In this document: piece by piece, positions 1 through 8,286 of the stretch
How positions within the stretch are numbered: the first letter of the stretch is position 1
How the letters are laid out: the number at the start of each line of letters is the position of its first letter
Origin: Ureibacillus thermophilus
GTDB taxonomy: Bacteria; Bacillota; Bacilli; Bacillales_A; Planococcaceae
DNA: 64,000 nt
NCBI RefSeq assembly: GCF_042657185.1
Contig: NZ_JBHSNN010000059.1
Direction: 5' to 3' (one strand)
The notes under the pieces: generated by a model
The model's database searches: none
Seen by the model: only the letters and a program-made list of their open reading frames with translations
What the model was told of the DNA's origin: nothing
Translations under genes and position numbers: made by a program

Positions 1-310
1 TATAACGTTTTTCACCATCAGCATAGTTAATTAATGCGATGTTTGCTGAACGGTTTGGATCGTATTCGATTGTAGCAACGCGGCCTGGAATGCCATCTTT
101 ATCACGTTTGAAATCAATGATACGATATTGGCGTTTATGTCCACCACCGTGATGACGAACAGTAATTTTCCCCTGGTTGTTTCGACCAGCTTTGCGTTTT
201 AATGGCGCTAATAATGATTTTTCCGGCTTATCAGTTGTGATTTCCGCAAAGTCAAATGACGTCATATTACGACGACCATTTGAGGTTGGTTTATACTTTT
301 TAATCGCCAT
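1..310 (-). CDS. rplB: 50S ribosomal protein L2 (N-terminal part, cut by window edge)
   Basis: This is the first 103 codons of L2, the large-subunit protein that binds 23S rRNA near the peptidyl transferase centre and helps join the subunits. The protein opens MAIKKYKPTSNGRRNMT, typical of bacterial L2, and contains the conserved HHGGGHKRQYRIIDFKR segment. The ATG at 310 is preceded by a GGAGGGAA ribosome binding site. It follows rplW by about 45 bases in the S10 operon. The C-terminal two thirds lie beyond position 1. Confidence 0.97.
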   Translation of the reverse strand, partial: MAIKKYKPTSNGRRNMTSFDFAEITTDKPEKSLLAPLKRKAGRNNQGKITVRHHGGGHKRQYRIIDFKRDKDGIPGRVATIEYDPNRSANIALINYADGEKRY

Positions 311-355
311 GTTGTTTCCCTCCTTCTTTACATCTCAAATCAATTCGATTCACAA

Positions 356-634
356 TTAGAAAATTTCGATTTCTTTACTATCTGGTGTTAAAGTTACAAT
401 TGCTTTACGGCGTCTGTTTGTTAAACCTTGGAATTTTCCAACGCGTTTTACTTTACCTTTGTAGTTCATGATGTTAACTTTTGCTACTTTTACGCCGAAG
501 ATTTCTTCAACCGCATCTTTAACTTGCGTTTTATTCGCACGAAGATCAACTTCGAAAGTGTATTTTTTCTCAGCCATTAGTTCAGAAGAACGCTCAGTAA
601 TGACAGGACGTTTGATTACATCACGTGCATCCAT
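356..634 (-). CDS. rplW: 50S ribosomal protein L23
   Basis: L23 is an early-assembling large-subunit protein at the exit tunnel, where trigger factor and SRP dock. The 92-residue protein (family about 95) begins MDARDVIKRPVITERS and keeps the extended hairpin with Lys/Arg-rich VKRVGKFQGLTNRRRKA that reaches into the tunnel wall. Its ATG overlaps the rplD stop by one base (TAATG), so translation is probably coupled. It is the fourth gene of the S10 operon after rpsJ, rplC and rplD. Confidence 0.97.
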   Translation of the reverse strand: MDARDVIKRPVITERSSELMAEKKYTFEVDLRANKTQVKDAVEEIFGVKVAKVNIMNYKGKVKRVGKFQGLTNRRRKAIVTLTPDSKEIEIF

Positions 635-1257
635 TATCCAAGCACCTCCTCAACTTTTTCTACTGCAGCTTTCGTGAATACAACTTTGTCATGACCTAAT
701 AAGTCAAGCACGTTGATTCCGTTAGCTGTGATCACAGTTACGCCTGGGATGTTACGTGCGGATAATGCCACGTTTTCATCTAAATCAGCTGTAACGAATA
801 AAGCTTTTGAATCGATTTTTAAATTATTTAAAATCGCTTTGAATTCTTTTGTTTTTGGAGCGTCTAATTTTAACGCATCTAAAACTAATAAGTTTTGCTC
901 GTTTACTTTAGCGGATAAAGCAGATTTAAGCGCTAAACGGCGAACTTTTTTCGGTAATTTATAGCTGTAGCTTCTTGGTTGTGGACCGAATACTGTACCA
1001 CCACCACGCCATTGAGGAGCACGGATTGAACCTTGACGAGCACGTCCAGTTCCTTTTTGGCGCCATGGTTTTCTACCACCACCAGAAACTTCAGAGCGGT
1101 TTTTTACTTTGTGTGTACCTTGACGTAGAGAAGCGCGTTGAGCGATTACTGCGTCGAATAAAACTGCTTCGTTTGGTTCGATGCCGAAAATTTCATCTTT
1201 TAATTCGATTTCTCCAACTGAAGCACCTGTTTGACTAAGTACAGTTACCTTTGTCAT
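634..1257 (-). CDS. rplD: 50S ribosomal protein L4
   Basis: L4 binds 23S rRNA domain I, and its loop lines the exit tunnel at the macrolide site. The 207 residues match the family length. The tunnel loop KPWRQKGTGRARQGSIRAP (about residues 63-81) is intact, with no macrolide-resistance change evident. The start ATG follows AAAGGAGG. In enterobacteria L4 represses its own operon through the S10 leader. A structured leader is present here upstream of rpsJ, but whether L4 acts on it cannot be read from sequence. Confidence 0.97.
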   Translation of the reverse strand: MTKVTVLSQTGASVGEIELKDEIFGIEPNEAVLFDAVIAQRASLRQGTHKVKNRSEVSGGGRKPWRQKGTGRARQGSIRAPQWRGGGTVFGPQPRSYSYKLPKKVRRLALKSALSAKVNEQNLLVLDALKLDAPKTKEFKAILNNLKIDSKALFVTADLDENVALSARNIPGVTVITANGINVLDLLGHDKVVFTKAAVEKVEEVLG

Positions 1258-1283
1258 TCCTGTTTCCTCCTTTCTCCAGTGAA

Positions 1284-1916
1284 TTATTTAGATTTTTTCA
1301 CAGCAGATTTTACTGTTACTAAAGATTTGCGAGAACCAGGAACATTCCCTTTGATTAATAGTAAGTTGCGTTCTGGAATTACTTTTACGATTTGTAAGTT
1401 TTGAATTGTTACTTTATTTCCGCCAGTTTGACCAGGTAAGTTTTTAGATTTGAATACTCTGTTTGGAGCAATAGGACCCATTGAACCAGGACGACGGTGA
1501 TAACGAGAACCGTGAGCCATAGGTCCGCGAGATTGTCCGTGGCGTTTGATTACACCTTGGAAACCTTTACCTTTTGATGTACCTGTTACATCTACCCAAT
1601 CGCCTTCTGCGAAAATATCTACTTTGACTTCTTGACCAACTTCATACTCATCTAAGTTTACTCCACGAATTTCACGAATGAAGCGCTTAGGAGCAGTATT
1701 TGCTTTTGCTACGTGTCCTTTTTCAGGTTTGTTTGCAAGCTTTTCACGCTTATCTTCAAAACCTAATTGGATTGCTTCGTAGCCATCGTTTTCAACAGTT
1801 TTCTTTTGAAGCACTACGTTTGGTGTCGCTTCAATCACTGTTACCGGTATTAAATCGCCGTTCTCAGCAAAAACTTGCGTCATACCGATTTTTCTACCTA
1901 AGATTCCTTTGGTCAT
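1284..1916 (-). CDS. rplC: 50S ribosomal protein L3
   Basis: L3 is an assembly-initiating large-subunit protein whose long loop approaches the peptidyl transferase centre. The 210-residue product begins MTKGILGRKIGMTQVF and contains the conserved loop GPMAHGSRYHRRPGSMG (about residues 130-146). The start is set by AGGAGGTG eight bases upstream. The gene sits between rpsJ and rplD in the standard S10 operon order. Confidence 0.97.
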   Translation of the reverse strand: MTKGILGRKIGMTQVFAENGDLIPVTVIEATPNVVLQKKTVENDGYEAIQLGFEDKREKLANKPEKGHVAKANTAPKRFIREIRGVNLDEYEVGQEVKVDIFAEGDWVDVTGTSKGKGFQGVIKRHGQSRGPMAHGSRYHRRPGSMGPIAPNRVFKSKNLPGQTGGNKVTIQNLQIVKVIPERNLLLIKGNVPGSRKSLVTVKSAVKKSK

Positions 1917-1959
1917 TTGTCACACCTCCTGTGATTATTAAAAGTTTTTATGATTACAA

Positions 1960-2268
1960 TTAAAGTTTGATTTCGATGTCAACGCCAGATGGTAAATCAA
2001 GCTTCATTAACGCATCCACTGTTTGTGGTGTTGGGTTAATGATGTCGATTAAACGTTTGTGTGTACGCATTTCAAATTGTTCACGAGAATCTTTGTATTT
2101 GTGAACAGCTCGAAGGATTGTGTACACTGTTTTTTCAGTTGGTAACGGAATCGGACCTGATACGCTAGCACCTGAACGTTTAGCAGTTTCAACGATTTTT
2201 TCAGCGGACTGATCTAACACGCGGTGATCATACGCTTTTAAACGAATACGAATCTTTTGTTTTGCCAT
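1960..2268 (-). CDS. rpsJ: 30S ribosomal protein S10 / NusE
   Basis: S10 is a 30S head protein and, as NusE, a partner of NusB and NusG in antitermination and transcription-translation coupling. The product is 102 residues, MAKQKIRIRLKAYDHRVLDQ onward, the normal length. The frame stays open upstream to 2391, but the ATG at 2268 is chosen because AGGAGGGAAAATA precedes it and homologues begin there. The upstream open stretch overlaps the structured leader. First gene of the S10 operon. Confidence 0.97.
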   Translation of the reverse strand: MAKQKIRIRLKAYDHRVLDQSAEKIVETAKRSGASVSGPIPLPTEKTVYTILRAVHKYKDSREQFEMRTHKRLIDIINPTPQTVDALMKLDLPSGVDIEIKL

Positions 2269-2317
2269 TATTTTCCCTCCTTTTCGCCTAATTACTAGAC
2301 ATTCTCCACGGAAATTT

Positions 2318-2356
2318 CCCACACACTCGCCATGGCAAAGCGGCCGGGTGTGTCGG
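2318..2356 (-). promoter_or_regulatory. Structured 5' leader hairpin of the S10 operon
   Basis: In the leader RNA, GTGTGT at 2348-2353 and ACACAC at 2321-2326 form the core of a stem, extended inward by GGC/GCC and outward by CC/GG pairs. It lies about 50-90 bases before the rpsJ start and downstream of two promoters. My recollection is that a GC-rich hairpin at this place recurs in Firmicutes S10 leaders. Whether it binds L4 or another r-protein is an inference. Confidence 0.55.
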
Positions 2357-2396
2357 CAACCTCCCGCTTCATCGCAGTCAAAGACCAACATTCAAC

Positions 2397-2426
2397 ATTA
2401 TATACCAATACCCTAGATGTTAGCAA
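2397..2426 (-). promoter_or_regulatory. Sigma-A promoter P1 of the S10 operon
   Basis: On the minus strand TTGCTA (2426-2421), an 18-base spacer and a perfect TATAAT (2402-2397). Transcription would start near 2390 and give a leader of about 120 bases that includes the hairpin at 2318-2356. Confidence 0.75.
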
Positions 2427-2485
2427 GTATTTTCTTTCATTTAAATGAATTCTTGCTCTGCCTTGTACTTCTTAAGCTGTCTTAT

Positions 2486-2514
2486 AGTATATAAAAGGTA
2501 TTGATATAAATCAA
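2486..2514 (-). promoter_or_regulatory. Second, upstream sigma-A promoter P2 of the S10 operon
   Basis: On the minus strand TTGATT (2514-2509), a 17-base spacer and TATACT (2491-2486). It lies about 90 bases upstream of P1, so the operon appears to have tandem promoters, as is common for ribosomal protein operons. Confidence 0.55.
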
Positions 2515-2521
2515 CTCCAAT

Positions 2522-2536
2522 AAAATTCTGAAAATT
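2522..2536. promoter_or_regulatory. CodY-like box upstream of S10 promoter P2
   Basis: AAAATTCTGAAAATT matches the CodY consensus AATTTTCWGAAAATT at 13 of 15 positions. It sits just upstream of the P2 -35 element. CodY is the GTP- and branched-chain-amino-acid-sensing regulator of Bacillota. A site here could tie ribosomal protein synthesis to nutrition, but an isolated match in AT-rich DNA may be chance. Confidence 0.35.
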
Positions 2537-2647
2537 TTCTTGCCTACATTAAGAATTTATCTACCCTTTCATACACTTAAACATGGTTTCTATTTAAATA
2601 TGAAACAATTTTTCACCCACAAGGCCAAATTTCATTATATAAATCTA
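2537..2647. other. AT-rich spacer with no recognised feature
   Basis: Between the CodY-like box and the terminator of the Bce-type permease gene I see no reading frame with a ribosome binding site and no clear hairpin. Confidence 0.5.
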
Positions 2648-2680
2648 CAAAAAAGCGGCCGGACATTGCGCCGGCCTCTT
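2648..2680 (-). terminator. Intrinsic terminator of the Bce-type operon
   Basis: On the minus strand GGCCGG (2676-2671), an eight-base loop and CCGGCC (2662-2657), followed by GCTTTTTTG. It ends transcription about 30 bases after the permease stop and insulates the S10 operon. Confidence 0.85.
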
Positions 2681-2708
2681 TGAAAAAAGGCAATTGAACA
2701 GCTTTTTC

Positions 2709-4670
2709 TTATAGCGCTTCTTTTACTACCTTTTTATAGTACATTCCAGATAGTATTCCAAATACCGTGTACATCGCTACGTAAATGGCAATGATGATGA
2801 TCATTGGTGTTGCCATTTCAGACCCGAATAGCCACCAACCAGATTTCACTGCAAAATAACTATGCAAGATTCCAATCACGAGCGGCATGCCAAAGTTAAA
2901 TAATTGTTTGACGTAAATTCCGCGCATGATTTCTCCGTTGGAAAACCCGATTTTCCGCAAAATCGTATAGGACTCTCTTTCATCTTCCGCTTCACCCATT
3001 TGTTTAAAGTAAAGAATGCTTCCTGTTGTCAACAAAAAGGCCAGTCCCAAAAATCCTGTCACAAAAATAGTCATTCCGTTAAGCGCTATATTCTCATCGT
3101 AATATTCTTTGTAAGTTTTTTGATAATCATATTCAATGGCTTTTCGTTCCCTCAAGTTTTTAAATAATGTTTCGGCCCTTTCACGGTCTTTTTCATTTAC
3201 TAAATTAATACCGATTTGACTTGTAATTTCCGGTTTTTGAACCTTTTGTATTTCATCGAATAATTCATCTGTCACTATCAATACCGGCGAACCGGCGCTT
3301 GCCAACACCGATAAGAAAAACTCATCTTCCCTTACTTCTTTGATAAATAAAGAGTAATTCTTTTCACTTGTTTTTACTTGAATTTTCTTTTTACTTTCAA
3401 GCGGCAGTAATTCAGACAATACATTTGCATAGCTTGTAATAATGGTTTCCCCTTCTTCCAATTGAGCGTTTGGATTTATTTTTTTATAGTCCGATAAAGA
3501 AACCACTGATGAAACTGCCTCTTGATTGATATTTATATATCCAGCATTCTTTTCATCCAAATTAAATAAATCAGCCATTTTCACATTTACCGCAGAAATT
3601 TGAAAAGTAGTTTTTTCATATTCGATTCCTTCCGCTACGAGCTGATCGAAAAATTCAATTCCTTTATTATCAAATAAAATGTAATCAAATGGAGACAACT
3701 GTCTCGCATCGGATTCTGATGAATAATAGGAAATATAAGACAGCGTCATAATCCCGACGGCTAGCCCCGTCAACACCGTTATTAATGTAAGGGAACTGGC
3801 ATTTCCCTTCATGCGGTGCATAATCGTTGTGACACCTAAAACGTCCGTTATTTTTAAATACCCCTTTTTGCTTTTCCGGATTAAGTTCATAATAAGCGCC
3901 ACAGAATACCGGAAAAATAAATAGGAGCCAATAATTGTGGAACCTAAAATCAGCAGCATATTAATCAAGATATTGTTTGTTGTGGCGCCCCCCACGCTGA
4001 ACAATCTTGTGGAATCGTAATACCCATAAGCAATCAATCCAATTCCGATGATTCCCATGACCATATGGAAAATGCTGAACTTTTTAATCCGTTCATCGGC
4101 TTTTTTGGCCGCATTAAACAATGACAATAATGATGCTTTTCGAATCATGATGAAAATTTGAAGCATAACCACCACTAATAGAAGGGCAAAAATAATGAGC
4201 GATTTAGAAAAGGCCGTCATGGAAAACGATAAACTGACAATCGCATCATTTTTTATTAACTTCATTAAGATCATGGCAAAAAAACGCGAAGTTAAAAATC
4301 CCAGCACCATCCCGATTCCAACAGCCAATGTGAACAACACGACATTTTCTATCAATAATAACCGAAAAATCAAACCCTTGGTCATCCCGATTAATTGATA
4401 TAAGCCAATTTCTTTACTGCGGCGTTTCATAAATAATTGGTTCGCATAAAGGATAAAAAAGATTAGTATAAAATATAAAACATACGTAATCGATTCAAAA
4501 GCTGCCGTTGCGCTGCCGCTTGCCGCCAATGCTTTGACAACAGAAGGATTGTATTGGATCGTGACGAATGAAAAGCAAAGAGTCACACTAAAGATTAATG
4601 CAAAGAAGTATAAGTAATAGTGCTTGATATTCTTCTTCATGCTTTTAAAAACTAAATTAGTCAACGTCAT
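2709..4670 (-). CDS. Bce-type ABC transporter permease (FtsX-like), antimicrobial peptide resistance
   Basis: This is the membrane subunit of a BceAB-type exporter, a family that detects and removes peptide antibiotics acting on lipid II cycle intermediates. It has the family topology. Seven hydrophobic segments lie in the first 325 or so residues. A large extracytoplasmic domain of about 200 residues follows, then three more segments at the C-terminus. Two FtsX-type coupling regions are visible, one near KRRSKEIGLYQLIGM and one near ESYTILRKIGFSNGEI. The ATG at 4670 (MTLTNLVFKSMKKN, 653 aa) is preferred because GGCGGTG lies six bases upstream and homologues start alike. The start overlaps the ATPase gene. 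It is probably induced by the neighbouring two-component system. Substrate is unknown. Confidence 0.88.
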   Translation of the reverse strand: MTLTNLVFKSMKKNIKHYYLYFFALIFSVTLCFSFVTIQYNPSVVKALAASGSATAAFESITYVLYFILIFFILYANQLFMKRRSKEIGLYQLIGMTKGLIFRLLLIENVVLFTLAVGIGMVLGFLTSRFFAMILMKLIKNDAIVSLSFSMTAFSKSLIIFALLLVVVMLQIFIMIRKASLLSLFNAAKKADERIKKFSIFHMVMGIIGIGLIAYGYYDSTRLFSVGGATTNNILINMLLILGSTIIGSYLFFRYSVALIMNLIRKSKKGYLKITDVLGVTTIMHRMKGNASSLTLITVLTGLAVGIMTLSYISYYSSESDARQLSPFDYILFDNKGIEFFDQLVAEGIEYEKTTFQISAVNVKMADLFNLDEKNAGYININQEAVSSVVSLSDYKKINPNAQLEEGETIITSYANVLSELLPLESKKKIQVKTSEKNYSLFIKEVREDEFFLSVLASAGSPVLIVTDELFDEIQKVQKPEITSQIGINLVNEKDRERAETLFKNLRERKAIEYDYQKTYKEYYDENIALNGMTIFVTGFLGLAFLLTTGSILYFKQMGEAEDERESYTILRKIGFSNGEIMRGIYVKQLFNFGMPLVIGILHSYFAVKSGWWLFGSEMATPMIIIIAIYVAMYTVFGILSGMYYKKVVKEAL

Positions 4671-5421
4671 ATCCATCACCGCCAAGCACTCTTTGGGTAT
4701 TTAAAATATCCTGGAAAAACGCCTGTCTCATTTTATCCCCTTTATAAAGCTCCGTATAGATTTGACCATCTTTTAAAAACAATACACGGCTGCAGAAGCT
4801 TGCTGCCACTGCATCGTGGGTCACCATCATAATCGTTGCGCCTCGTTCTTTATTAATATTTTCTAAATTTGCAAGAAGTGCAGTGGCCGATTTGGAATCA
4901 AGGGCACCAGTCGGCTCATCGGCAAATACGATGGAAGGTTCTGTAATTAAAGCCCTTGCCGCTGATGTTCTTTGTTTTTGCCCTCCGGATATTTCATTTG
5001 GATATTTATTTAAAATGTCTTTGATTCCTAAATATTCAACGAGCATTGTTAAACGCTTCTCCGCCTCATTTTTTGATACTTTGCCAACAGATAACGGCAG
5101 CAAAATATTTTCTTTCACCGTTAAGGTATCAAGCAAATTATAATCTTGAAAGATGAACCCTAAATGTTCCCGGCGAAATTTTGCTAAATCCCGTTCCTTC
5201 ATTTTGTATAGCTGTTTCCCGTTGATCTCTACAATTCCTTCTGTTGCAAAATCAATGGAACATAGCACGTTTAATAATGTCGTTTTTCCTGAACCGGAAG
5301 AACCCATGATGCCGACAAATTCACCTTCATTTACTTCCAAGTCAATTCCTTTTAATACCTCATGTTTTAATGTACGTTTACCATAGGTTTTTCTAATTTT
5401 TCTTGCCACTAAAACAGCCAA
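4657..5421 (-). CDS. Bce-type ABC transporter ATP-binding protein
   Basis: This is the ATPase partner of the overlapping permease. Walker A GSSGSGKTT, Q-loop FQDYNLLDTLT, signature ISGGQKQR, Walker B IVFADEPTGALDS and switch VTHD are all intact. With the TTG start at 5421, set by AAGGGG nine bases upstream, the protein is 254 residues, the usual BceA/YxdL length. The frame is open further up to an ATG at 5466, which has no good ribosome binding site. The neighbouring Bce-type operator and the kinase/regulator pair upstream indicate peptide-inducible expression. The compound pumped or sensed cannot be told. Confidence 0.9.
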   Translation of the reverse strand: MAVLVARKIRKTYGKRTLKHEVLKGIDLEVNEGEFVGIMGSSGSGKTTLLNVLCSIDFATEGIVEINGKQLYKMKERDLAKFRREHLGFIFQDYNLLDTLTVKENILLPLSVGKVSKNEAEKRLTMLVEYLGIKDILNKYPNEISGGQKQRTSAARALITEPSIVFADEPTGALDSKSATALLANLENINKERGATIMMVTHDAVAASFCSRVLFLKDGQIYTELYKGDKMRQAFFQDILNTQRVLGGDGYDVD

Positions 5422-5514
5422 TTTCGTCAACCCCTTGTATGGTTTTGTTACTATCATTGTACACATTCAGCTTCTTTCAATCGTTCGATTCCCGTGACAA
5501 AAAAAAATGGTACA

Positions 5515-5528
5515 TGACAATTTTGTCA
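5515..5528. promoter_or_regulatory. Bce-type response regulator operator
   Basis: TGACAATTTTGTCA is an inverted repeat that fits the TNACA-N4-TGTNA form known for BceR/PsdR-like regulators. It lies about 95 bases upstream of the ATPase start and overlaps the stop codon of the histidine kinase. A -10-like TACAAT (minus strand, 5461-5456) with a poor -35 follows, as expected for an activator-dependent promoter. Confidence 0.65.
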
Positions 5529-6518
5529 CATACCATAAGATTGAATATATTCATTTTCCAACGGGAATTGGATTGTAAAGGTTGTGCCGACACCTACTTG
5601 CGAGTCTACCCTCAGCGTAAGCCCCAGTTTTTCAGCCGCTTCCTTCGCTAAGTATAAACCCATCCCGGTTGCTGCCGTTGTTTCTCTCCCTATAGTTCCC
5701 GTATAGGACCGTTGGAAAATGCGCGGCAAGTCTTCGGCACGGATACCAATACCAAAATCTTTTATATGCAATAATAAATGACCCTTTTCATCATAGGTTG
5801 TATAGATATGAATTTCGCTGTTTTCATGGCTGTACTTCACCGCATTGGAGAAGATTTGGCGGATGATGAACCCAAGCCATTTAGCATCGGTTGCCACGGT
5901 TTCTTGCAAATTCTTCGTTTCCACACCAATTCCCTTTTCAATACACCATGAACGGAAATCCTTGATTTGTTGATGAACGATAGTTTCTAAGTAAACCTTT
6001 TCCAAGCGGTTATCTTTTTCAATGGTTGAAAGCCTTGTTTCATGAATTTTTTGATCAAGCAACAAAAACATGCGGAACCATTCTTTTTCAATCTTTTCCC
6101 TTAATGTATAAGGTTCTACTTGTTCTACAATTAATTTCATGGCGGTCATCGGTGATTTCATTTCATGCACCCATGCAAGCATCGCATCTTGCTGCTCAAG
6201 CATTTCCAGTTTTATTTGATGAAGTCTATTATCTAGTTCTTTATATTGTTTTTGAAAATGTTCCATATACTTTCGCTGAAAGGGAGAAAGCAGTTCTTCA
6301 TTAATCGGTAGTTCATAAATGACTTTCAGTTGTTTTGTTTCTTTCAAATAACGCCAGATTATAAAAAGAATAAAGAACAAAAAATCCATCAAGTTCACAT
6401 ATAGAATTGATACATTGGACAATCCGTTATCGATGAAAAACAATACATTGAGCCATATTTGAAAAAGCAGGAAAAATATAATCCACGCTCTTCTTTCTTT
6501 TAAAAATAGTCCTATCAT
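5526..6518 (-). CDS. BceS-like intramembrane-sensing histidine kinase
   Basis: The 330-residue kinase has two N-terminal membrane helices (about residues 10-30 and 38-56) joined by a very short loop. That is the hallmark of intramembrane-sensing kinases that rely on their ABC transporter for ligand detection. The phosphoacceptor is H118 in WVHEMKSPMTAMK. The N-box (FSNAVKYS), G1 (DFGIGI) and G2 (GMGLYLAK) motifs are all present. Its ATG overlaps the regulator stop by four bases (ATGA). The BceB-like permease encoded downstream is the likely sensory partner. Confidence 0.9.
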   Translation of the reverse strand: MIGLFLKERRAWIIFFLLFQIWLNVLFFIDNGLSNVSILYVNLMDFLFFILFIIWRYLKETKQLKVIYELPINEELLSPFQRKYMEHFQKQYKELDNRLHQIKLEMLEQQDAMLAWVHEMKSPMTAMKLIVEQVEPYTLREKIEKEWFRMFLLLDQKIHETRLSTIEKDNRLEKVYLETIVHQQIKDFRSWCIEKGIGVETKNLQETVATDAKWLGFIIRQIFSNAVKYSHENSEIHIYTTYDEKGHLLLHIKDFGIGIRAEDLPRIFQRSYTGTIGRETTAATGMGLYLAKEAAEKLGLTLRVDSQVGVGTTFTIQFPLENEYIQSYGM

Positions 6519-7192
6519 TTTGTCACCGCCATATAGCCAAGTCCTTTTTTCGTGACAATGGCATCCCGCAAACCGATTTCTTCAAGCCGTTGACGCAAGC
6601 GATTGACATTGACCGTTAATGTATTATCATTGACAAATCGCTCGTCATCCCAAAGTTTCCTCATCAGTTCATCGCGGGAAACAATTTTGTCCACGGAATC
6701 CAGCAATGTTTTTAAAATAAACAATTCATTTTTCGTTAATTCCACCGATTTTTCTTCATATTGGATAGTCCCTTTATCATAATCAATGACGGCCCCGTTC
6801 CATCTCACTATATTTTGCACCTTTTCCCCATAGTCATAGGTTCTCCTTAAAAGAGCCTGCACTTTCGCAAGCAGCACTTCCATATGGAAAGGTTTCTGCA
6901 CAAAGTCGTCTGCTCCCATCTGCATCGCCATCACCATATCCATTGGGTGGTCTCTTGATGATAAGAATAGAATCGGCACTTTGGAAACGGCCCGAATTTC
7001 CCTGCACCAATGAAACCCATCAAAGGCTGGGAGCTGAATATCAATAATCACAAGATGAGGCTCTTCCTTCAAAAAGTCATCCATCACCTTTTTAAAATCC
7101 GTCGGGCCCACCACTTCCATCGACCATTGGCTAAACCGTTCTTTGATTAAATGAAAAATAGATGGATCATCTTCTATTAAAAAAATTTTCAT
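6515..7192 (-). CDS. BceR-like OmpR-family response regulator
   Basis: The 225-residue protein has a receiver domain with acidic pocket EDD (residues 7-9), phosphoacceptor D51 in VIIDIQLPAFDGF and conserved Lys in FVQKPFH. It ends in a winged-helix DNA-binding domain (RDELMRKLWDDERFVNDNT, VNRLRQRL). The start ATG follows GAGAGGTTG. First gene of the four-gene module, divergent from the LysR gene. It should bind the inverted repeat at 5515-5528. That pairing is an inference from the family motif. Confidence 0.92.
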   Translation of the reverse strand: MKIFLIEDDPSIFHLIKERFSQWSMEVVGPTDFKKVMDDFLKEEPHLVIIDIQLPAFDGFHWCREIRAVSKVPILFLSSRDHPMDMVMAMQMGADDFVQKPFHMEVLLAKVQALLRRTYDYGEKVQNIVRWNGAVIDYDKGTIQYEEKSVELTKNELFILKTLLDSVDKIVSRDELMRKLWDDERFVNDNTLTVNVNRLRQRLEEIGLRDAIVTKKGLGYMAVTK

Positions 7193-7284
7193 TTTTTCAA
7201 CCTCTCACGAAAGTTTATTTATATTTATATATTGTAATTTATTTTGCGATTTGTGTAAGAAAATCATTTTTATAACTTTTTTCA

Positions 7285-7313
7285 TTAGAAAATTCTCTTT
7301 TAATCAGTATAAT
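7285..7313 (+). promoter_or_regulatory. Promoter of the LysR gene
   Basis: TATAAT at 7308-7313 with a weak TTAGAA-type -35 at 7285-7290, spacing 17. An in-frame ATG at 7312 lies inside this -10 box, which supports the GTG at 7354 as the true start. Confidence 0.55.
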
Positions 7314-7353
7314 GGAACAAAAGACTATCGTGCATTTAAAGGAGATGTGTTTT

Positions 7354-8241
7354 GTGGACATCCGCCAAATTGAATATTTTACTGAAGTTGCAAAACACCT
7401 TAGTTTCACGAAAGCGGCTTCTACTTTGCACGTTTCCCAGCCATCTATCAGTAAAGCCATTCAAAATTTAGAAGCTGAGCTTGGGGTTCCATTATTTTAT
7501 CGTTCTTCAAAACAATTGGAGTTGACGGACGCGGGAAAGGCGGTACTTGCCAATGCGCAGCACGTTCTTTCCGCCTTTAAAAATCTACGTTCTGAACTTA
7601 CCGATTTAATGGAACTAAAAAAGGGAGAAATCCGGATTGGGATTCCACCAATTGTGGGAGTGGAATTTTTCTCTAAAATTATTAGTTTGTATAAAGAAAA
7701 ATATCCATATATTGAAATCAAACTAACGGAAGTCGGAACGAAGAAAATCCGTCAAGGGGTGGAAGAGGGAGAATTAGATATCGGCCTGATTTGCAACTTA
7801 TGTGTGCCCAATGATCAATTAGAGGCCATCAGTATTTTGAAAGATCCGCTCATGTTAATTGTTCATAAAGATCATCCTCTTGCTGCAAATCCGTCAGTTG
7901 AAATAGCGCAGTTGGAAAAAGAGGCCTTTATCATTTACCGGAAGGACTTTACTTTATATGATCGCATCATTGAAGAATGCTCAAAAAACGGCTTCTATCC
8001 AACTATTGTGTGTGAATCGTCCCAAAAGGATTTAATTGTTGAAATGGTTGCCGCAAAAGTCGGCATTGCACTGCTTCCGAAAAAAATCTGCAAAAAACTC
8101 CAAAATGATAAAATTGTTTCAATCCCATTCAAACAAGAAAATCTCTTTTTGGAATTAGGGTTGACTTGGAAAAAGAATAAATATTTATCCTTTGCCGTAC
8201 GGGAATTTATTGATTTAGCCCATCAGTTTATCCCGAAATAA
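7354..8241 (+). CDS. LysR-family transcriptional regulator, CidR/YwbI-like
   Basis: The 295-residue protein begins MDIRQIEYFTEVAKHLSFT, the classical LysR winged-helix start (GTG codon, AAAGGAG nine bases upstream). The helix-turn-helix lies at about residues 18-37 (KAASTLHVSQPSISKAIQN) and the effector-binding domain from about residue 90. IRIGIPPIVG and the linker ELTDLMELKKGEIR recall CidR/YwbI, which in Bacillus and Staphylococcus respond to acetate and control holin-like operons. No cidA-like gene is adjacent, so the target is not evident. It is the only plus-strand gene in the first 43 kb. It shares a terminator with the convergent glcB. Confidence 0.85.
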   Translation: MDIRQIEYFTEVAKHLSFTKAASTLHVSQPSISKAIQNLEAELGVPLFYRSSKQLELTDAGKAVLANAQHVLSAFKNLRSELTDLMELKKGEIRIGIPPIVGVEFFSKIISLYKEKYPYIEIKLTEVGTKKIRQGVEEGELDIGLICNLCVPNDQLEAISILKDPLMLIVHKDHPLAANPSVEIAQLEKEAFIIYRKDFTLYDRIIEECSKNGFYPTIVCESSQKDLIVEMVAAKVGIALLPKKICKKLQNDKIVSIPFKQENLFLELGLTWKKNKYLSFAVREFIDLAHQFIPK

Positions 8242-8281
8242 AAAGACATGCCTCCTTCCATTAGGAGCGCATGTCTTTTAT
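8241..8281. terminator. Bidirectional terminator between lysR and glcB
   Basis: AAAAGACATGC and GCATGTCTTTT arms, with an inner CTCC/GGAG stem, give U-rich tails on both strands. It serves the two convergent genes. Confidence 0.85.
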
Positions 8282-8286
8282 TTGGA

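Noticed and set aside
2269..2391. N-terminal extension of S10
   Set aside because: The in-frame sequence covers the leader hairpin and P1 start region and would add a Cys-rich stretch absent from S10 proteins.
7239..7460. A 73-codon minus-strand reading frame across the LysR start region
   Set aside because: It lacks a ribosome binding site and overlaps the conserved LysR helix-turn-helix coding on the other strand.
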